NCBI GenBank assembly: GCA_007122945.1
Contig: SKSP01000496.1
Span: 1 to 6,392 of the forward strand
Reading direction: 5' to 3'
Source of the DNA: Ilumatobacteraceae bacterium
GTDB taxonomy: Bacteria > Actinomycetota > Acidimicrobiia > Acidimicrobiales > Ilumatobacteraceae
DNA: 6,392 nucleotides
Shown here: one piece after another, positions 1 to 5,924 of the stretch
Numbering within the stretch: position 1 is the stretch's first letter
Layout of the letters: every line of letters starts with the position of its first letter
Translations under genes and position numbers: made by a program
The notes under the pieces: model-generated
The model's input: only the letters and a program-made list of their open reading frames with translations
Told to the model about the DNA's origin: nothing
Database searches by the model: none

Positions 1-214
1 AACCAGCGACACAGAGTCACCCGGCGGCCGGTCGGGCGCACCCGCGACCAGCACCCCAGCGACACAGAGTCGCCCAGCGCCGCCCACACCGGCAACCAGC
101 GACACAGAGTCACCCGGCGGCCGGTCGGGCGCACCCGCGACCAGCACCCCAGCGACACAGAGTCACCCAGCGCCTCCCACACCGGCAACCAGCGACACAG
201 AGTCACCCGGCGGC
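1..214. repeat. Tandem array of a 93-bp unit with nested 20-bp cores
   Basis: There are two full 93-bp units (1-93 and 94-186), which differ at only two positions, and a 28-bp start of a third (187-214) that matches exactly before diverging. Each full unit holds two copies of the core CCAGCGACACAGAGTCACCC, so cores start at 3, 56, 96, 149 and 189, with spacing alternating 53/40/53/40. Only the copy at 56 varies inside the core (A to G). The core contains GCGAC-ACAGA-GTCRC, a 5-bp stem with a 5-nt loop. The array begins at or before the left edge. One plus-strand frame is open throughout, but this is unremarkable at this GC content, and the encoded Arg/Pro/His-rich string resembles no protein I know. 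I call it non-coding intergenic repeat; its function is unknown. Confidence 0.9.
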
Positions 215-223
215 GGGCACGGC

Positions 224-238
224 TAGCCTCACCGGTCG
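224..238 (+). promoter_or_regulatory. Candidate -10 box for a leaderless popT transcript
   Basis: TAGCCT at 224-229 fits the TAnnnT -10 pattern and is followed by 8 nt and then the GTG at 238. A transcript from it would begin at or next to the start codon. No ribosome binding site is visible upstream of the GTG, which agrees with a leaderless message, a common arrangement in actinobacteria. No good -35 hexamer is present; the last repeat core (189-208) occupies that position. This is inferred from sequence pattern only. Confidence 0.4.
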
Positions 239-1194
239 TGCGTGTGCCGACTCCCCTCGCCCAGGTCGTGCGCGGGTTCGCCATGGGGACCGCCGACATC
301 GTCCCGGGTGTCTCGGGCGGCACGGTCGCCCTCGTCGTCGGGATCTACGACCGGCTGATCCGCAACGTGCACGCCGGCGCACAGGTCCTCAAGGTGCTCC
401 TCCGCGGCCGCCTCGACGAGGTGGTGCTCCGGCTGCGGGCCGTCGAGTGGGTGTGGTTGATCTCCCTGCTCGTCGGGATGCTCGCCGCCGTCGCGGTGCT
501 GTCGTCGGTGCTGTCCCGGCTGCTGGAGGAGCAGCCGGTGCGCACGTCGGCGTTGTTCCTCGGTCTCGTCGCCGGTGCCGTCGTGATCGCCTGGCGCATG
601 ATGTCCAGGGTCGACGCAGCGGCCATCGGGATGATGGCGGCGACCGCGATCATCCTGTTCGCCGTCCTGGGGCTCCGCTCGGCCACGGAGTCCGACGCGG
701 ACAAGGTCGTCACGCAACCGCTCTGGGTGTTCTTCCTCGCGGGTGCGATCGCGATCTGCGCGATGATCCTGCCCGGCATCTCCGGGTCGCTGATCCTCGT
801 GATGCTCGGCATGTACAGCGAGGTGCTCGGCGCCGTCACCGAACGCGACCTCGCCGCGCTCGGCGCCACCGCGCTCGGTTGCGTGGTCGGCCTGGCGCTG
901 TTCTCGACACTGTTGAACTGGCTGCTCTCGACGCATCGGAACCTCGTCATCGCGGCGATGATCGGCCTGATGCTCGGTTCGATGCGGGTCCTGTGGCCGT
1001 GGCCCGGCGGGACCGCCACGACCGAGACGGCGTGGCCGAGCGGCGACGTCGCGGTGCCCGTGCTGATCGCGCTCGCCGGATTCGTCGTGGTGGTCGCCGT
1101 CGAGCGGGCGGGTCAGCGGTTCGCGAACGACGCGAGCCGCGAGATGCCCTCCTCGATGTCCGCGTCACCGAGCGCGAACGAGAACCGGGCGTAA
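238..1194 (+). CDS. popT: DUF368 family membrane protein, PopT-type polyprenyl-phosphate transporter
   Basis: The protein has 318 residues and is a polytopic membrane protein. It carries the two DUF368 signature repeats: RGFAMGTADIVPGVSGGT at about residues 12-29 and LPGISGSLILVMLGMY at about 178-193. Hydrophobic segments lie near residues 15-36, 70-92, 103-121, 126-146, 161-195, 205-229, 234-255 and 270-290. DUF368 proteins were shown to recycle undecaprenyl phosphate across the cytoplasmic membrane for cell-wall and surface-polymer synthesis; the role here is assigned by family. GTG 238 is chosen because only about 11 residues then precede the first motif, as is usual, and because a -10-like box sits 8 nt upstream; GTG 244 is also possible. 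The last 26 codons lie within the antisense of the aspC 3' end, and this Ser-rich tail lies beyond the last membrane segment. No terminator is visible. Confidence 0.88.
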   Translation: MRVPTPLAQVVRGFAMGTADIVPGVSGGTVALVVGIYDRLIRNVHAGAQVLKVLLRGRLDEVVLRLRAVEWVWLISLLVGMLAAVAVLSSVLSRLLEEQPVRTSALFLGLVAGAVVIAWRMMSRVDAAAIGMMAATAIILFAVLGLRSATESDADKVVTQPLWVFFLAGAIAICAMILPGISGSLILVMLGMYSEVLGAVTERDLAALGATALGCVVGLALFSTLLNWLLSTHRNLVIAAMIGLMLGSMRVLWPWPGGTATTETAWPSGDVAVPVLIALAGFVVVVAVERAGQRFANDASREMPSSMSASPSANENRA

Positions 1195-2306
1195 CCCGGC
1201 GCGCCGAAGGCCTCACCGGGCACGAACGCGACCTTGGCCTCCGACAGCACGAGGTCGGCCAACTCGAGCGTGGTCGCCGCCCGTCGTCCGCCGAGGTCAC
1301 GACCGAGCAGCCCGCTCACGTTCGGGAAGCAGTAGAAGGCGCCCTGCGGCTCGATGCAGGTCACGCCGTCGATCTCGTTCAGCATGCGGTGCATCGTCAC
1401 GGCGCGGCGAGCGAAGGCGTCGCGCATCATCGCGACGTCGTCGAGCGGTCCGGAGACGGCCTCGAGCGCCGCCTGTTGCGACACGTTGGCGACGTTCGAG
1501 GTGGCGTGGCTCTGGAAGTTCGCCGAGGCGGTGATGACATCGGTGGGACCGATCATCCACCCGACGCGCCAGCCGGTCATCGCGTAGGTCTTGGCGACGC
1601 CGTTGACGACGAGGCACTGCTCGGCGAGCTCGGGCACCAGCGTCGGCATCGACGCGAACCGGTGCCCGCCGTAGGTCAGGTGCTCGTAGATCTCGTCGGT
1701 GATCACCCAGACGCCACGCTCGAGCGCCCAGCGACCGATCGCCGCGACCTCGTCGGGTGTGTACACCGAACCGGACGGGTTGTCGGGGCTCACGAACAAC
1801 AGCACCTTGGTCCGGTCGGTGCACGCCGCGTCGAGCTGCTCGACGGTGACCTTGAACCCGGTGCTGTCGTCGGTCCCGATCACGACGGGCACACCGCCAG
1901 CGAGCGTGATCGCCTCGGGGTACGTCGTCCAGTACGGCGCCGGACAGATCACCTCGTCGCCCGGATCGCAGAGTGCCGCGAACGCCGTGTAGACGGCGTG
2001 CTTGCCGCCGTTGGTGACGAGCACCTGGCCAGCACTCACCTGGTAGCCACTGTCGCGGGCGGTCTTGTCGGCGATCGCCTGCTTGAGCTCCGGGAGACCA
2101 CCGGCCGGGGAGTACCGGTGGTTCTTCGGGTCGCGGCACGCCTGCACGGCGGCGTCGACGATGTGGGCCGGGGTCGGGAAGTCGGGCTCGCCCGCGCCGA
2201 AGCCGATCACGTTCTCGCCGGCGGCCTTGAGTGCCTTGGCCTTGGCGTCGACGGCGAGGGTGGCGGAGGGGGCGATGGACGCGAGACGTCGGGAGGTGCG
2301 GTTCAC
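1113..2306 (-). CDS. aspC: Class I PLP-dependent aminotransferase, aspartate aminotransferase-like
   Basis: The protein has 397 residues, normal for fold-type I aminotransferases of the AspC/AspB group. Visible landmarks are GAGEPDFPTP at 37-46 (substrate-binding N-terminal loop), TNGGKHA at 98-104, APYWTTYPE at 123-131, SPDNPSG at 173-179, TDEIYEHL at 203-210 with the PLP-ring Asp204, GVAKTYAMTGWRVGW at 236-250 with Lys239 as the likely Schiff-base lysine, and Arg374 in YARFSFALGD as the likely alpha-carboxylate anchor. It should move amino groups between aspartate (or other amino acids) and 2-oxoglutarate in the cytoplasm. Prephenate or aromatic substrates cannot be excluded. GTG 2306 is chosen because the usual short leader (RTSRRLASIAPSATLAVDAKAKAL) follows at once; GTG 2324 would add six residues. 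It is divergent from serC and overlaps the end of popT by 82 bp. Confidence 0.92.
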   Translation of the reverse strand: MNRTSRRLASIAPSATLAVDAKAKALKAAGENVIGFGAGEPDFPTPAHIVDAAVQACRDPKNHRYSPAGGLPELKQAIADKTARDSGYQVSAGQVLVTNGGKHAVYTAFAALCDPGDEVICPAPYWTTYPEAITLAGGVPVVIGTDDSTGFKVTVEQLDAACTDRTKVLLFVSPDNPSGSVYTPDEVAAIGRWALERGVWVITDEIYEHLTYGGHRFASMPTLVPELAEQCLVVNGVAKTYAMTGWRVGWMIGPTDVITASANFQSHATSNVANVSQQAALEAVSGPLDDVAMMRDAFARRAVTMHRMLNEIDGVTCIEPQGAFYCFPNVSGLLGRDLGGRRAATTLELADLVLSEAKVAFVPGEAFGAPGYARFSFALGDADIEEGISRLASFANR

Positions 2307-2426
2307 GGCTGCCCATCGTGCCACACCACCCCCCGAACCGTCCGCGCCGTTCGGCGGGATCCGGTCGATTCGCACAGACGGAACGGGGCGGACGGAACGG
2401 GGGTATCGGGTGGCATGCTGGGGCCC
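2307..2426. promoter_or_regulatory. Divergent aspC-serC intergenic control region
   Basis: This 120-bp gap must hold both promoters. On the plus strand CATGCT (2414-2419) lies 7 nt before GTG 2427; on the minus strand CACGAT (2320-2315) lies 8 nt before GTG 2306. Both weakly resemble a -10 box placed for leaderless transcription. The region also holds an inverted repeat, CCGAAC (2333-2338) and GTTCGG (2349-2354) with a 10-nt gap, and a 12-bp direct repeat, GACGGAACGGGG, at 2377-2388 and 2391-2402. The second copy falls where the serC -35 box would be, and no good -35 hexamer is seen. The repeats share a GAACGG/CCGTTC half-site, so they may bind one regulator; that is inference. Confidence 0.45.
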
Positions 2427-3557
2427 GTGGATCCGACCGACGTCCGTCTGCCCGCCGACGTGTTGCCGTCCGACGGCCGGTTCGGGTGCGGGCCCTCGAA
2501 GGTCCGGCCCGAGCAGCTCGACGCGCTCGTCGCCGCCGGCACCACCGTGATGGGCACCTCGCACCGCAAGGCCCCGGTCAAGCAGCTCGTCGGCTCGGTG
2601 CGGGCCGGCATCGCCGACCTGTTCGGACTGCCCGACGGTTGGGAGGTCGTCCTCGGCAACGGGGGCACCACCGTGTTCTGGGACGTCGCCACGTTCGGCC
2701 TCGTCGAGCGCCGCTCGCAGCACCTCGTGTTCGGTGAGTTCTCGTCGAAGTTCGCCGACGCCTGCGCCGCCGCGCCCCACCTCGACGACCCGTCCGTCCG
2801 GTCGACCGACCCCGGCGACCACCCCGACGCCGTCGCCGACCCCGACGTCGACGTCTACGCACTCACCCACAACGAGACGTCGACGGGTGTCGCCATGGAT
2901 CTCCGGCGTCCGGCCGGCGCGTCCGACGGACAACTCGTCGCCGTCGACGCGACGAGTGCCGCCGGTGGCCTGCCGTGGCGACCCGACGAGGTCGACGTGT
3001 ACTACTTCGCCCCGCAGAAGTGCTTCGCCTCCGACGGGGGCTTGTGGCTCGCTGCGTGTTCGCCTGCGGCGGTCGAGCGCATCGAACGGTTGACGGCCTC
3101 CGACCGGTGGCGGCCGGCCTCGCTCGACCTCGGCGTCGCGCTGGCGAACAGCCGCCAGGACCAGACCTACAACACCCCTGCGGTCGCCACGCTCCTGCTG
3201 CTCGACGCGCAGCTGCGGTGGATGAACGACCAGGGCGGCATCGACTGGTGCGTCGAGCGGAGCCGCACGTCGGCGGCGACGCTCTACGGCTGGGCGGAGG
3301 CCCGCGACTGGGCGACACCGTTCGTCGCCGATCCCGGCAAGCGGTCCGCCGTCGTCGGCACGATCGATCTGGCCGAGGCGATACCGGCCGAGGGCGTGAA
3401 CGCGGCCTTGCGGGCGAACGGCATCGTCGACACCGACAGCTACCGGAAGCTCGGCCGCAACCAACTCCGGATCGGCATGTTCCCGGCGATCGAGCCGTCG
3501 GACGTCGAGGCCCTCACGCGGTGCATCGACATCGTCGTCGAAGCGTTCGGGGCCTGA
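2427..3557 (+). CDS. serC: Phosphoserine aminotransferase, mycobacterial type
   Basis: The 376-residue protein should convert 3-phosphohydroxypyruvate and glutamate to 3-phosphoserine and 2-oxoglutarate, the second step of serine synthesis, in the cytoplasm with PLP. It follows the actinobacterial SerC pattern closely: DGRFGCGPSKVRPEQL (16-31), GTSHRKAPVK (43-52), LGNGGTTVFWD (76-86), HNETSTGV (148-155), DATSAAGGLP (174-183), YYFAPQK (192-198) with Lys198 as the Schiff-base lysine, YNTPA about 40 residues further on, and NGIVDTDSYRKLGRNQLRIGMFPAIEP near the C-terminus. Residue 199 is Cys where I recall Asn in the mycobacterial enzyme. ATG 2415, in frame, would add four residues. GTG 2427 is preferred for its -10-like box, and its length matches the roughly 376 residues I recall for the M. 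tuberculosis protein. The PAC2 gene follows after 22 bp, so they are probably co-transcribed. Confidence 0.95.
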   Translation: MDPTDVRLPADVLPSDGRFGCGPSKVRPEQLDALVAAGTTVMGTSHRKAPVKQLVGSVRAGIADLFGLPDGWEVVLGNGGTTVFWDVATFGLVERRSQHLVFGEFSSKFADACAAAPHLDDPSVRSTDPGDHPDAVADPDVDVYALTHNETSTGVAMDLRRPAGASDGQLVAVDATSAAGGLPWRPDEVDVYYFAPQKCFASDGGLWLAACSPAAVERIERLTASDRWRPASLDLGVALANSRQDQTYNTPAVATLLLLDAQLRWMNDQGGIDWCVERSRTSAATLYGWAEARDWATPFVADPGKRSAVVGTIDLAEAIPAEGVNAALRANGIVDTDSYRKLGRNQLRIGMFPAIEPSDVEALTRCIDIVVEAFGA

Positions 3558-3579
3558 GCAGGGTGATGGACGTCGACCC

Positions 3580-4446
3580 ATGAACCTCGACACCGTCTTG
3601 TCGATGGAGACCGACGGTCTCGGCCCGCTGCACTCTCCCGTGCTGCTCGTCGCCCTGTCCGGATGGTTCGACGTCGGCGACACGGCGACCTCGGCGCTGG
3701 AGCGCTTCGTCGATCCCGACACGGCGGTCACCGTGGCCGAGATCGACGCCGACCCGTTCTACGACTTCACCCAGGAACGCCCGTACGTCGAGATCGTCGA
3801 GGGCGAGGTGCGGGTGCTGCGCTGGCCCGAGAACCGGTTCCGCGTGTGTCGGGGCGACGGCACCCGCGACCTGGTCGTCCTGCTCGGCGTCGAACCACAC
3901 CTGGCCTGGCCGACGTACGCCGACGCGGTCGTCACCGTCGCGGAGCGGCTCGGCTGCGAAGCCGTCGTCACCGTCGGCGCGCAGGCCGAGGCCGTGCCGC
4001 ACACCCGGACGCCGATGGTGACCGGGAGCACGACGAACGCCGAGTTGGCGAACCGGCTCGGCCTCTCGAGACCGTCGTACCAGGGCATCACCGGTGTCGC
4101 CGGGGTGCTCCAGACCGCGCTCGAGGCGCGTGACGTGCCGGCCGTCTCACTGCGGGTCGGGATCCCGCACTACCTCGCCAACGCCGAGCACCCGCAAGCG
4201 GTCGAGGCGCTGCACCTGCACCTCGCCCACGTGCTCGGCGTGCCCGCGGAGCCCGCTCCGGCCGACGAGATCGCCCGTTGGCGTTCGCTCCACGACGAAG
4301 CCGTCGAGCACGACGTCCAGTTGGCGATGTACGTCAAGATGCTCGAACAGGAGCACGACCGGCGCGCCGAGGCCGCGATCCCGTCGGCCGACGACCTCGG
4401 CGAGCAGTTCGAACAGTTCCTCCGCGACCAGCGCGACGACGAGTAG
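3580..4446 (+). CDS. PAC2 (proteasome assembly chaperone 2-like) family protein
   Basis: The 288-residue protein matches the actinobacterial PAC2 / former DUF75 family. Visible features are the opening strand VLLVALSGWFDVGDTATSAL near residues 21-40, ERPYVEI near 65-71, RDLVVLLGVEPHLAWPTYADAV near 95-116, and the conserved turn GAQAEAVPHTRTPMVTGS at 133-150. An acidic, Glu/Gln-rich tail (LGEQFEQFLRDQRDDE) follows a likely helical segment. PAC2 proteins are related by fold to the eukaryotic and archaeal proteasome assembly chaperone. Their bacterial role is not settled; a link with the actinobacterial proteasome is often suggested, but nothing here proves it. ATG 3580 lies 22 bp after serC, with only a purine-rich stretch (about 3556-3569) as a distant, poor ribosome binding site. 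ATG 3604 is an alternative but would remove the first eight residues. The gene converges with metY across a 12-bp gap. Confidence 0.88.
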   Translation: MNLDTVLSMETDGLGPLHSPVLLVALSGWFDVGDTATSALERFVDPDTAVTVAEIDADPFYDFTQERPYVEIVEGEVRVLRWPENRFRVCRGDGTRDLVVLLGVEPHLAWPTYADAVVTVAERLGCEAVVTVGAQAEAVPHTRTPMVTGSTTNAELANRLGLSRPSYQGITGVAGVLQTALEARDVPAVSLRVGIPHYLANAEHPQAVEALHLHLAHVLGVPAEPAPADEIARWRSLHDEAVEHDVQLAMYVKMLEQEHDRRAEAAIPSADDLGEQFEQFLRDQRDDE

Positions 4447-4458
4447 GACTCCGGCGGG

Positions 4459-5772
4459 TCAGGCCTTCGCCGCTGCGAACCCGGTGTCGAGGTCGGCGAG
4501 GATGTCGGCGATCGACTCCAGCCCGACGCTGAGACGCACGAGACCGGGTGTCACGCCCGAGAACGCCTGCTCCTCGGGTGTCAGCTGGCTGTGGGTCGTG
4601 CTGGCGGGGTGGATCACCAGGCTGCGGACGTCGCCGATGTTGGCGACGTGGCTGTGCAGGGTGAGCGCCTCGACGAACTTCTTGCCGGCCTCGTGGCCCC
4701 CCTCGATCTCGAACGCGATCACCGAACCGTACCCCTTGCCGCCACCGAGCTTCGTCGCGCGCTCGTGCCACGGGCTCGACGGCAGACCGGCGTACGACAG
4801 CGACAGGACCTGGGCGTGCCCGTCGAGGTACTCGGCGACCTTCTGGGTGTTCTCGAAGTGGCGCTCCATCCGCAGGCTCAGCGTCTCGAGGCCCTGCAGC
4901 ACCAAGAACGCGTTGAACGGCGAGATCGCCATCCCCATGTCGCGCAGCAACTGCACCCGGGCCTTCAGCACGAACGAGCCGTGCCCGAGGGCCGGCCAGT
5001 AGGCGAGCCCGTGGTAGCTCGGGTCGGGGTCGATGAAGTTCTGGAAGCGGCCCGACGCGCCGTAGTCGAAGGTGCCACCGTCGACGATCACGCCGCCGAT
5101 CGAGGTGCCGTGACCGCCCATGAACTTGGTGAGGCTGTGCACGACGATGTCGGCGCCCCACTCGAGCGGCCGGATCAGGTACGGCGTGGCGACCGTGTTG
5201 TCGACGATGAGCGGGAGCCCGTTGTCGTGGGCGACGGTGCTGATGCCCTCGATGTCGAGGACGTCGTTCTTCGGGTTCGGGATGGTCTCACCGAAGAACG
5301 CCTTGGTCTCGGGCCGGACCAACTTGGCCCACTGGTCGAGGTCGTCGGGGTCCTCGACGAACGACACCTCGATGCCCATCTTGGGCAGCGTGTAGTGGAA
5401 CAGGTTGTACGTGCCGCCGTACAGCGACGACGACGACACGATGTGGCTCCCGGCCTCGGCGAGGGTGAGGATGGCGAGCGTCTCGGCGGCCTGCCCGGAC
5501 GCCGTCGCGAGCGCGCCGGGGATCCCGATCGCCGTGGTGCACCCGCCCTCGAGGGCGTTGACGCGGGCTTCGAGCGCACCCTGCGTCGGGTTCATGATCC
5601 GGGTGTAGATGTTGCCGACCTCGCCGAGCGCGAACAGGTTCGCGGCGTGGTCGGTGTCGCGGAACTGGTACGACGTCGTCTGGTAGATCGGGACGGCGCG
5701 GGCCCCGGTCGCTGCGTCGGGCTCGCCGCCGACGTGGATCTGCTTGGTCTCGAAACCCCACTGGTCACTCAT
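4459..5772 (-). CDS. metY: O-acetylhomoserine sulfhydrylase (aminocarboxypropyltransferase)
   Basis: The 437-residue protein belongs to the Cys/Met-metabolism PLP family and matches MetY by length and motifs: FETKQIHVGGEPD (7-19), VPIYQTTSYQF (27-37), YTRIMNPT (56-63) with Tyr56 and Arg58 for PLP phosphate contacts, ASGQAAETLAIL (91-102), SSLYGGTYNLF (115-125), IVDNTVATPYL (189-199) with Asp191 at the PLP ring nitrogen, and HSLTKFMGGHG (212-222) with Lys216 as the Schiff-base lysine. It should join O-acetylhomoserine and sulfide to give homocysteine and acetate. A short stretch after GlyGly77 (CTTAIGIPGALAT) seems about seven residues longer than in textbook MetY. ATG 5772 (MSDQWGFETKQ) is chosen over an upstream in-frame ATG at 5808, because homologs begin close to FxTxQIH and a good promoter lies between the two. 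No met cluster partner such as metX is adjacent in this window. Confidence 0.93.
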   Translation of the reverse strand: MSDQWGFETKQIHVGGEPDAATGARAVPIYQTTSYQFRDTDHAANLFALGEVGNIYTRIMNPTQGALEARVNALEGGCTTAIGIPGALATASGQAAETLAILTLAEAGSHIVSSSSLYGGTYNLFHYTLPKMGIEVSFVEDPDDLDQWAKLVRPETKAFFGETIPNPKNDVLDIEGISTVAHDNGLPLIVDNTVATPYLIRPLEWGADIVVHSLTKFMGGHGTSIGGVIVDGGTFDYGASGRFQNFIDPDPSYHGLAYWPALGHGSFVLKARVQLLRDMGMAISPFNAFLVLQGLETLSLRMERHFENTQKVAEYLDGHAQVLSLSYAGLPSSPWHERATKLGGGKGYGSVIAFEIEGGHEAGKKFVEALTLHSHVANIGDVRSLVIHPASTTHSQLTPEEQAFSGVTPGLVRLSVGLESIADILADLDTGFAAAKA

Positions 5773-5810
5773 GACCGGCGACACTACGCCGCCAAATCCC
5801 GACCTCACAA
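5773..5810 (-). promoter_or_regulatory. metY promoter, probably leaderless
   Basis: On the minus strand TTGTGA (5810-5805) is followed by 18 nt and TAGTGT (5786-5781), then 8 nt and the ATG at 5772. Both hexamers are good matches for a housekeeping sigma-70-type promoter at allowed spacing. Transcription would start at or within about a base of the ATG, and no Shine-Dalgarno sequence is present. The -10-to-start spacing equals that before popT. There is no room for a leader riboswitch. Confidence 0.6.
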
Positions 5811-5844
5811 CTCAGATTTCCCGCGGCGGCCCCCGCTCCGCCCC

Positions 5845-5880
5845 TTGCCGCGACCGCCCATTCCGCGTACTGTCCGAATG
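5845..5880 (+). promoter_or_regulatory. Candidate surE promoter
   Basis: TTGCCG (5845-5850), a 17-nt spacer and TACTGT (5868-5873) form a plausible sigma-70-type promoter. The transcript would start near 5880 and have a leader of about 45 nt, which suits a gene with a Shine-Dalgarno sequence. The start site would fall in the ATGGTC/GACCAT palindrome described in the next entry. Confidence 0.5.
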
Positions 5881-5899
5881 GTCTGACCATCTGACCATC
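5878..5899. promoter_or_regulatory. Operator-like palindrome and tandem TGACCATC repeat
   Basis: ATGGTC (5878-5883) and GACCAT (5885-5890) form a perfect 6-bp inverted repeat around a single T. TGACCATC then occurs twice head to tail (5884-5891 and 5892-5899). The cluster lies across the predicted transcription start, between promoter and ribosome binding site, where a repressor would act. No regulator gene is visible in the window, so the binding role is inference. Confidence 0.4.
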
Positions 5900-5912
5900 G
5901 CCGTCTGCTATC

Positions 5913-5917
5913 GGAGG
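5913..5917 (+). promoter_or_regulatory. Strong Shine-Dalgarno sequence of surE
   Basis: GGAGG lies 7 nt before ATG 5925 and fixes that start. It is the only clear ribosome binding site in the window; the other starts look leaderless or translationally linked. Confidence 0.85.
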
Positions 5918-5924
5918 TACTGCC

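Noticed and set aside
1..214. CRISPR array
   Set aside because: The intervals between cores are themselves repeated, so there are no unique spacers; no cas genes are present.
1..237. Open plus-strand frame running through the repeats and into popT, as an N-terminal repeat domain
   Set aside because: Stops are rare in this GC-rich sequence, the translation is Arg/Pro/His-rich with no known domain, and PopT proteins begin close to the RGF motif.
447..2414. Plus-strand frame open from 447 through the aspC region into serC, which would give a 1036-residue protein
   Set aside because: It is the antisense shadow of aspC in a GC-rich genome. The Arg/Gly/His-rich translation has no family features until the true serC start.
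2307..3731. Minus-strand extension of aspC across the whole serC gene (872 residues)
   Set aside because: The extension is antisense to serC, whose motifs are unmistakable; the aminotransferase begins normally at 2306.
4438..4475. Bidirectional terminator between the PAC2 gene and metY
   Set aside because: The gap is only 12 bp and no stable stem-loop with a T-run is visible there.
5773..5808. Upstream in-frame start of metY at 5808
   Set aside because: The added residues (MRSGFGGVVSPV) are not family-like and would be encoded across the predicted -10 box and part of the -35 box.
5773..5924. SAM riboswitch upstream of metY
   Set aside because: The good promoter lies 8 nt from the ATG, leaving no leader, and no conserved riboswitch elements are visible.
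5771..5924. Small plus-strand gene starting at ATG 5771 within the metY-surE gap
   Set aside because: The frame runs on out of phase through surE, has no ribosome binding site and gives Arg-rich sequence typical of a shadow frame.
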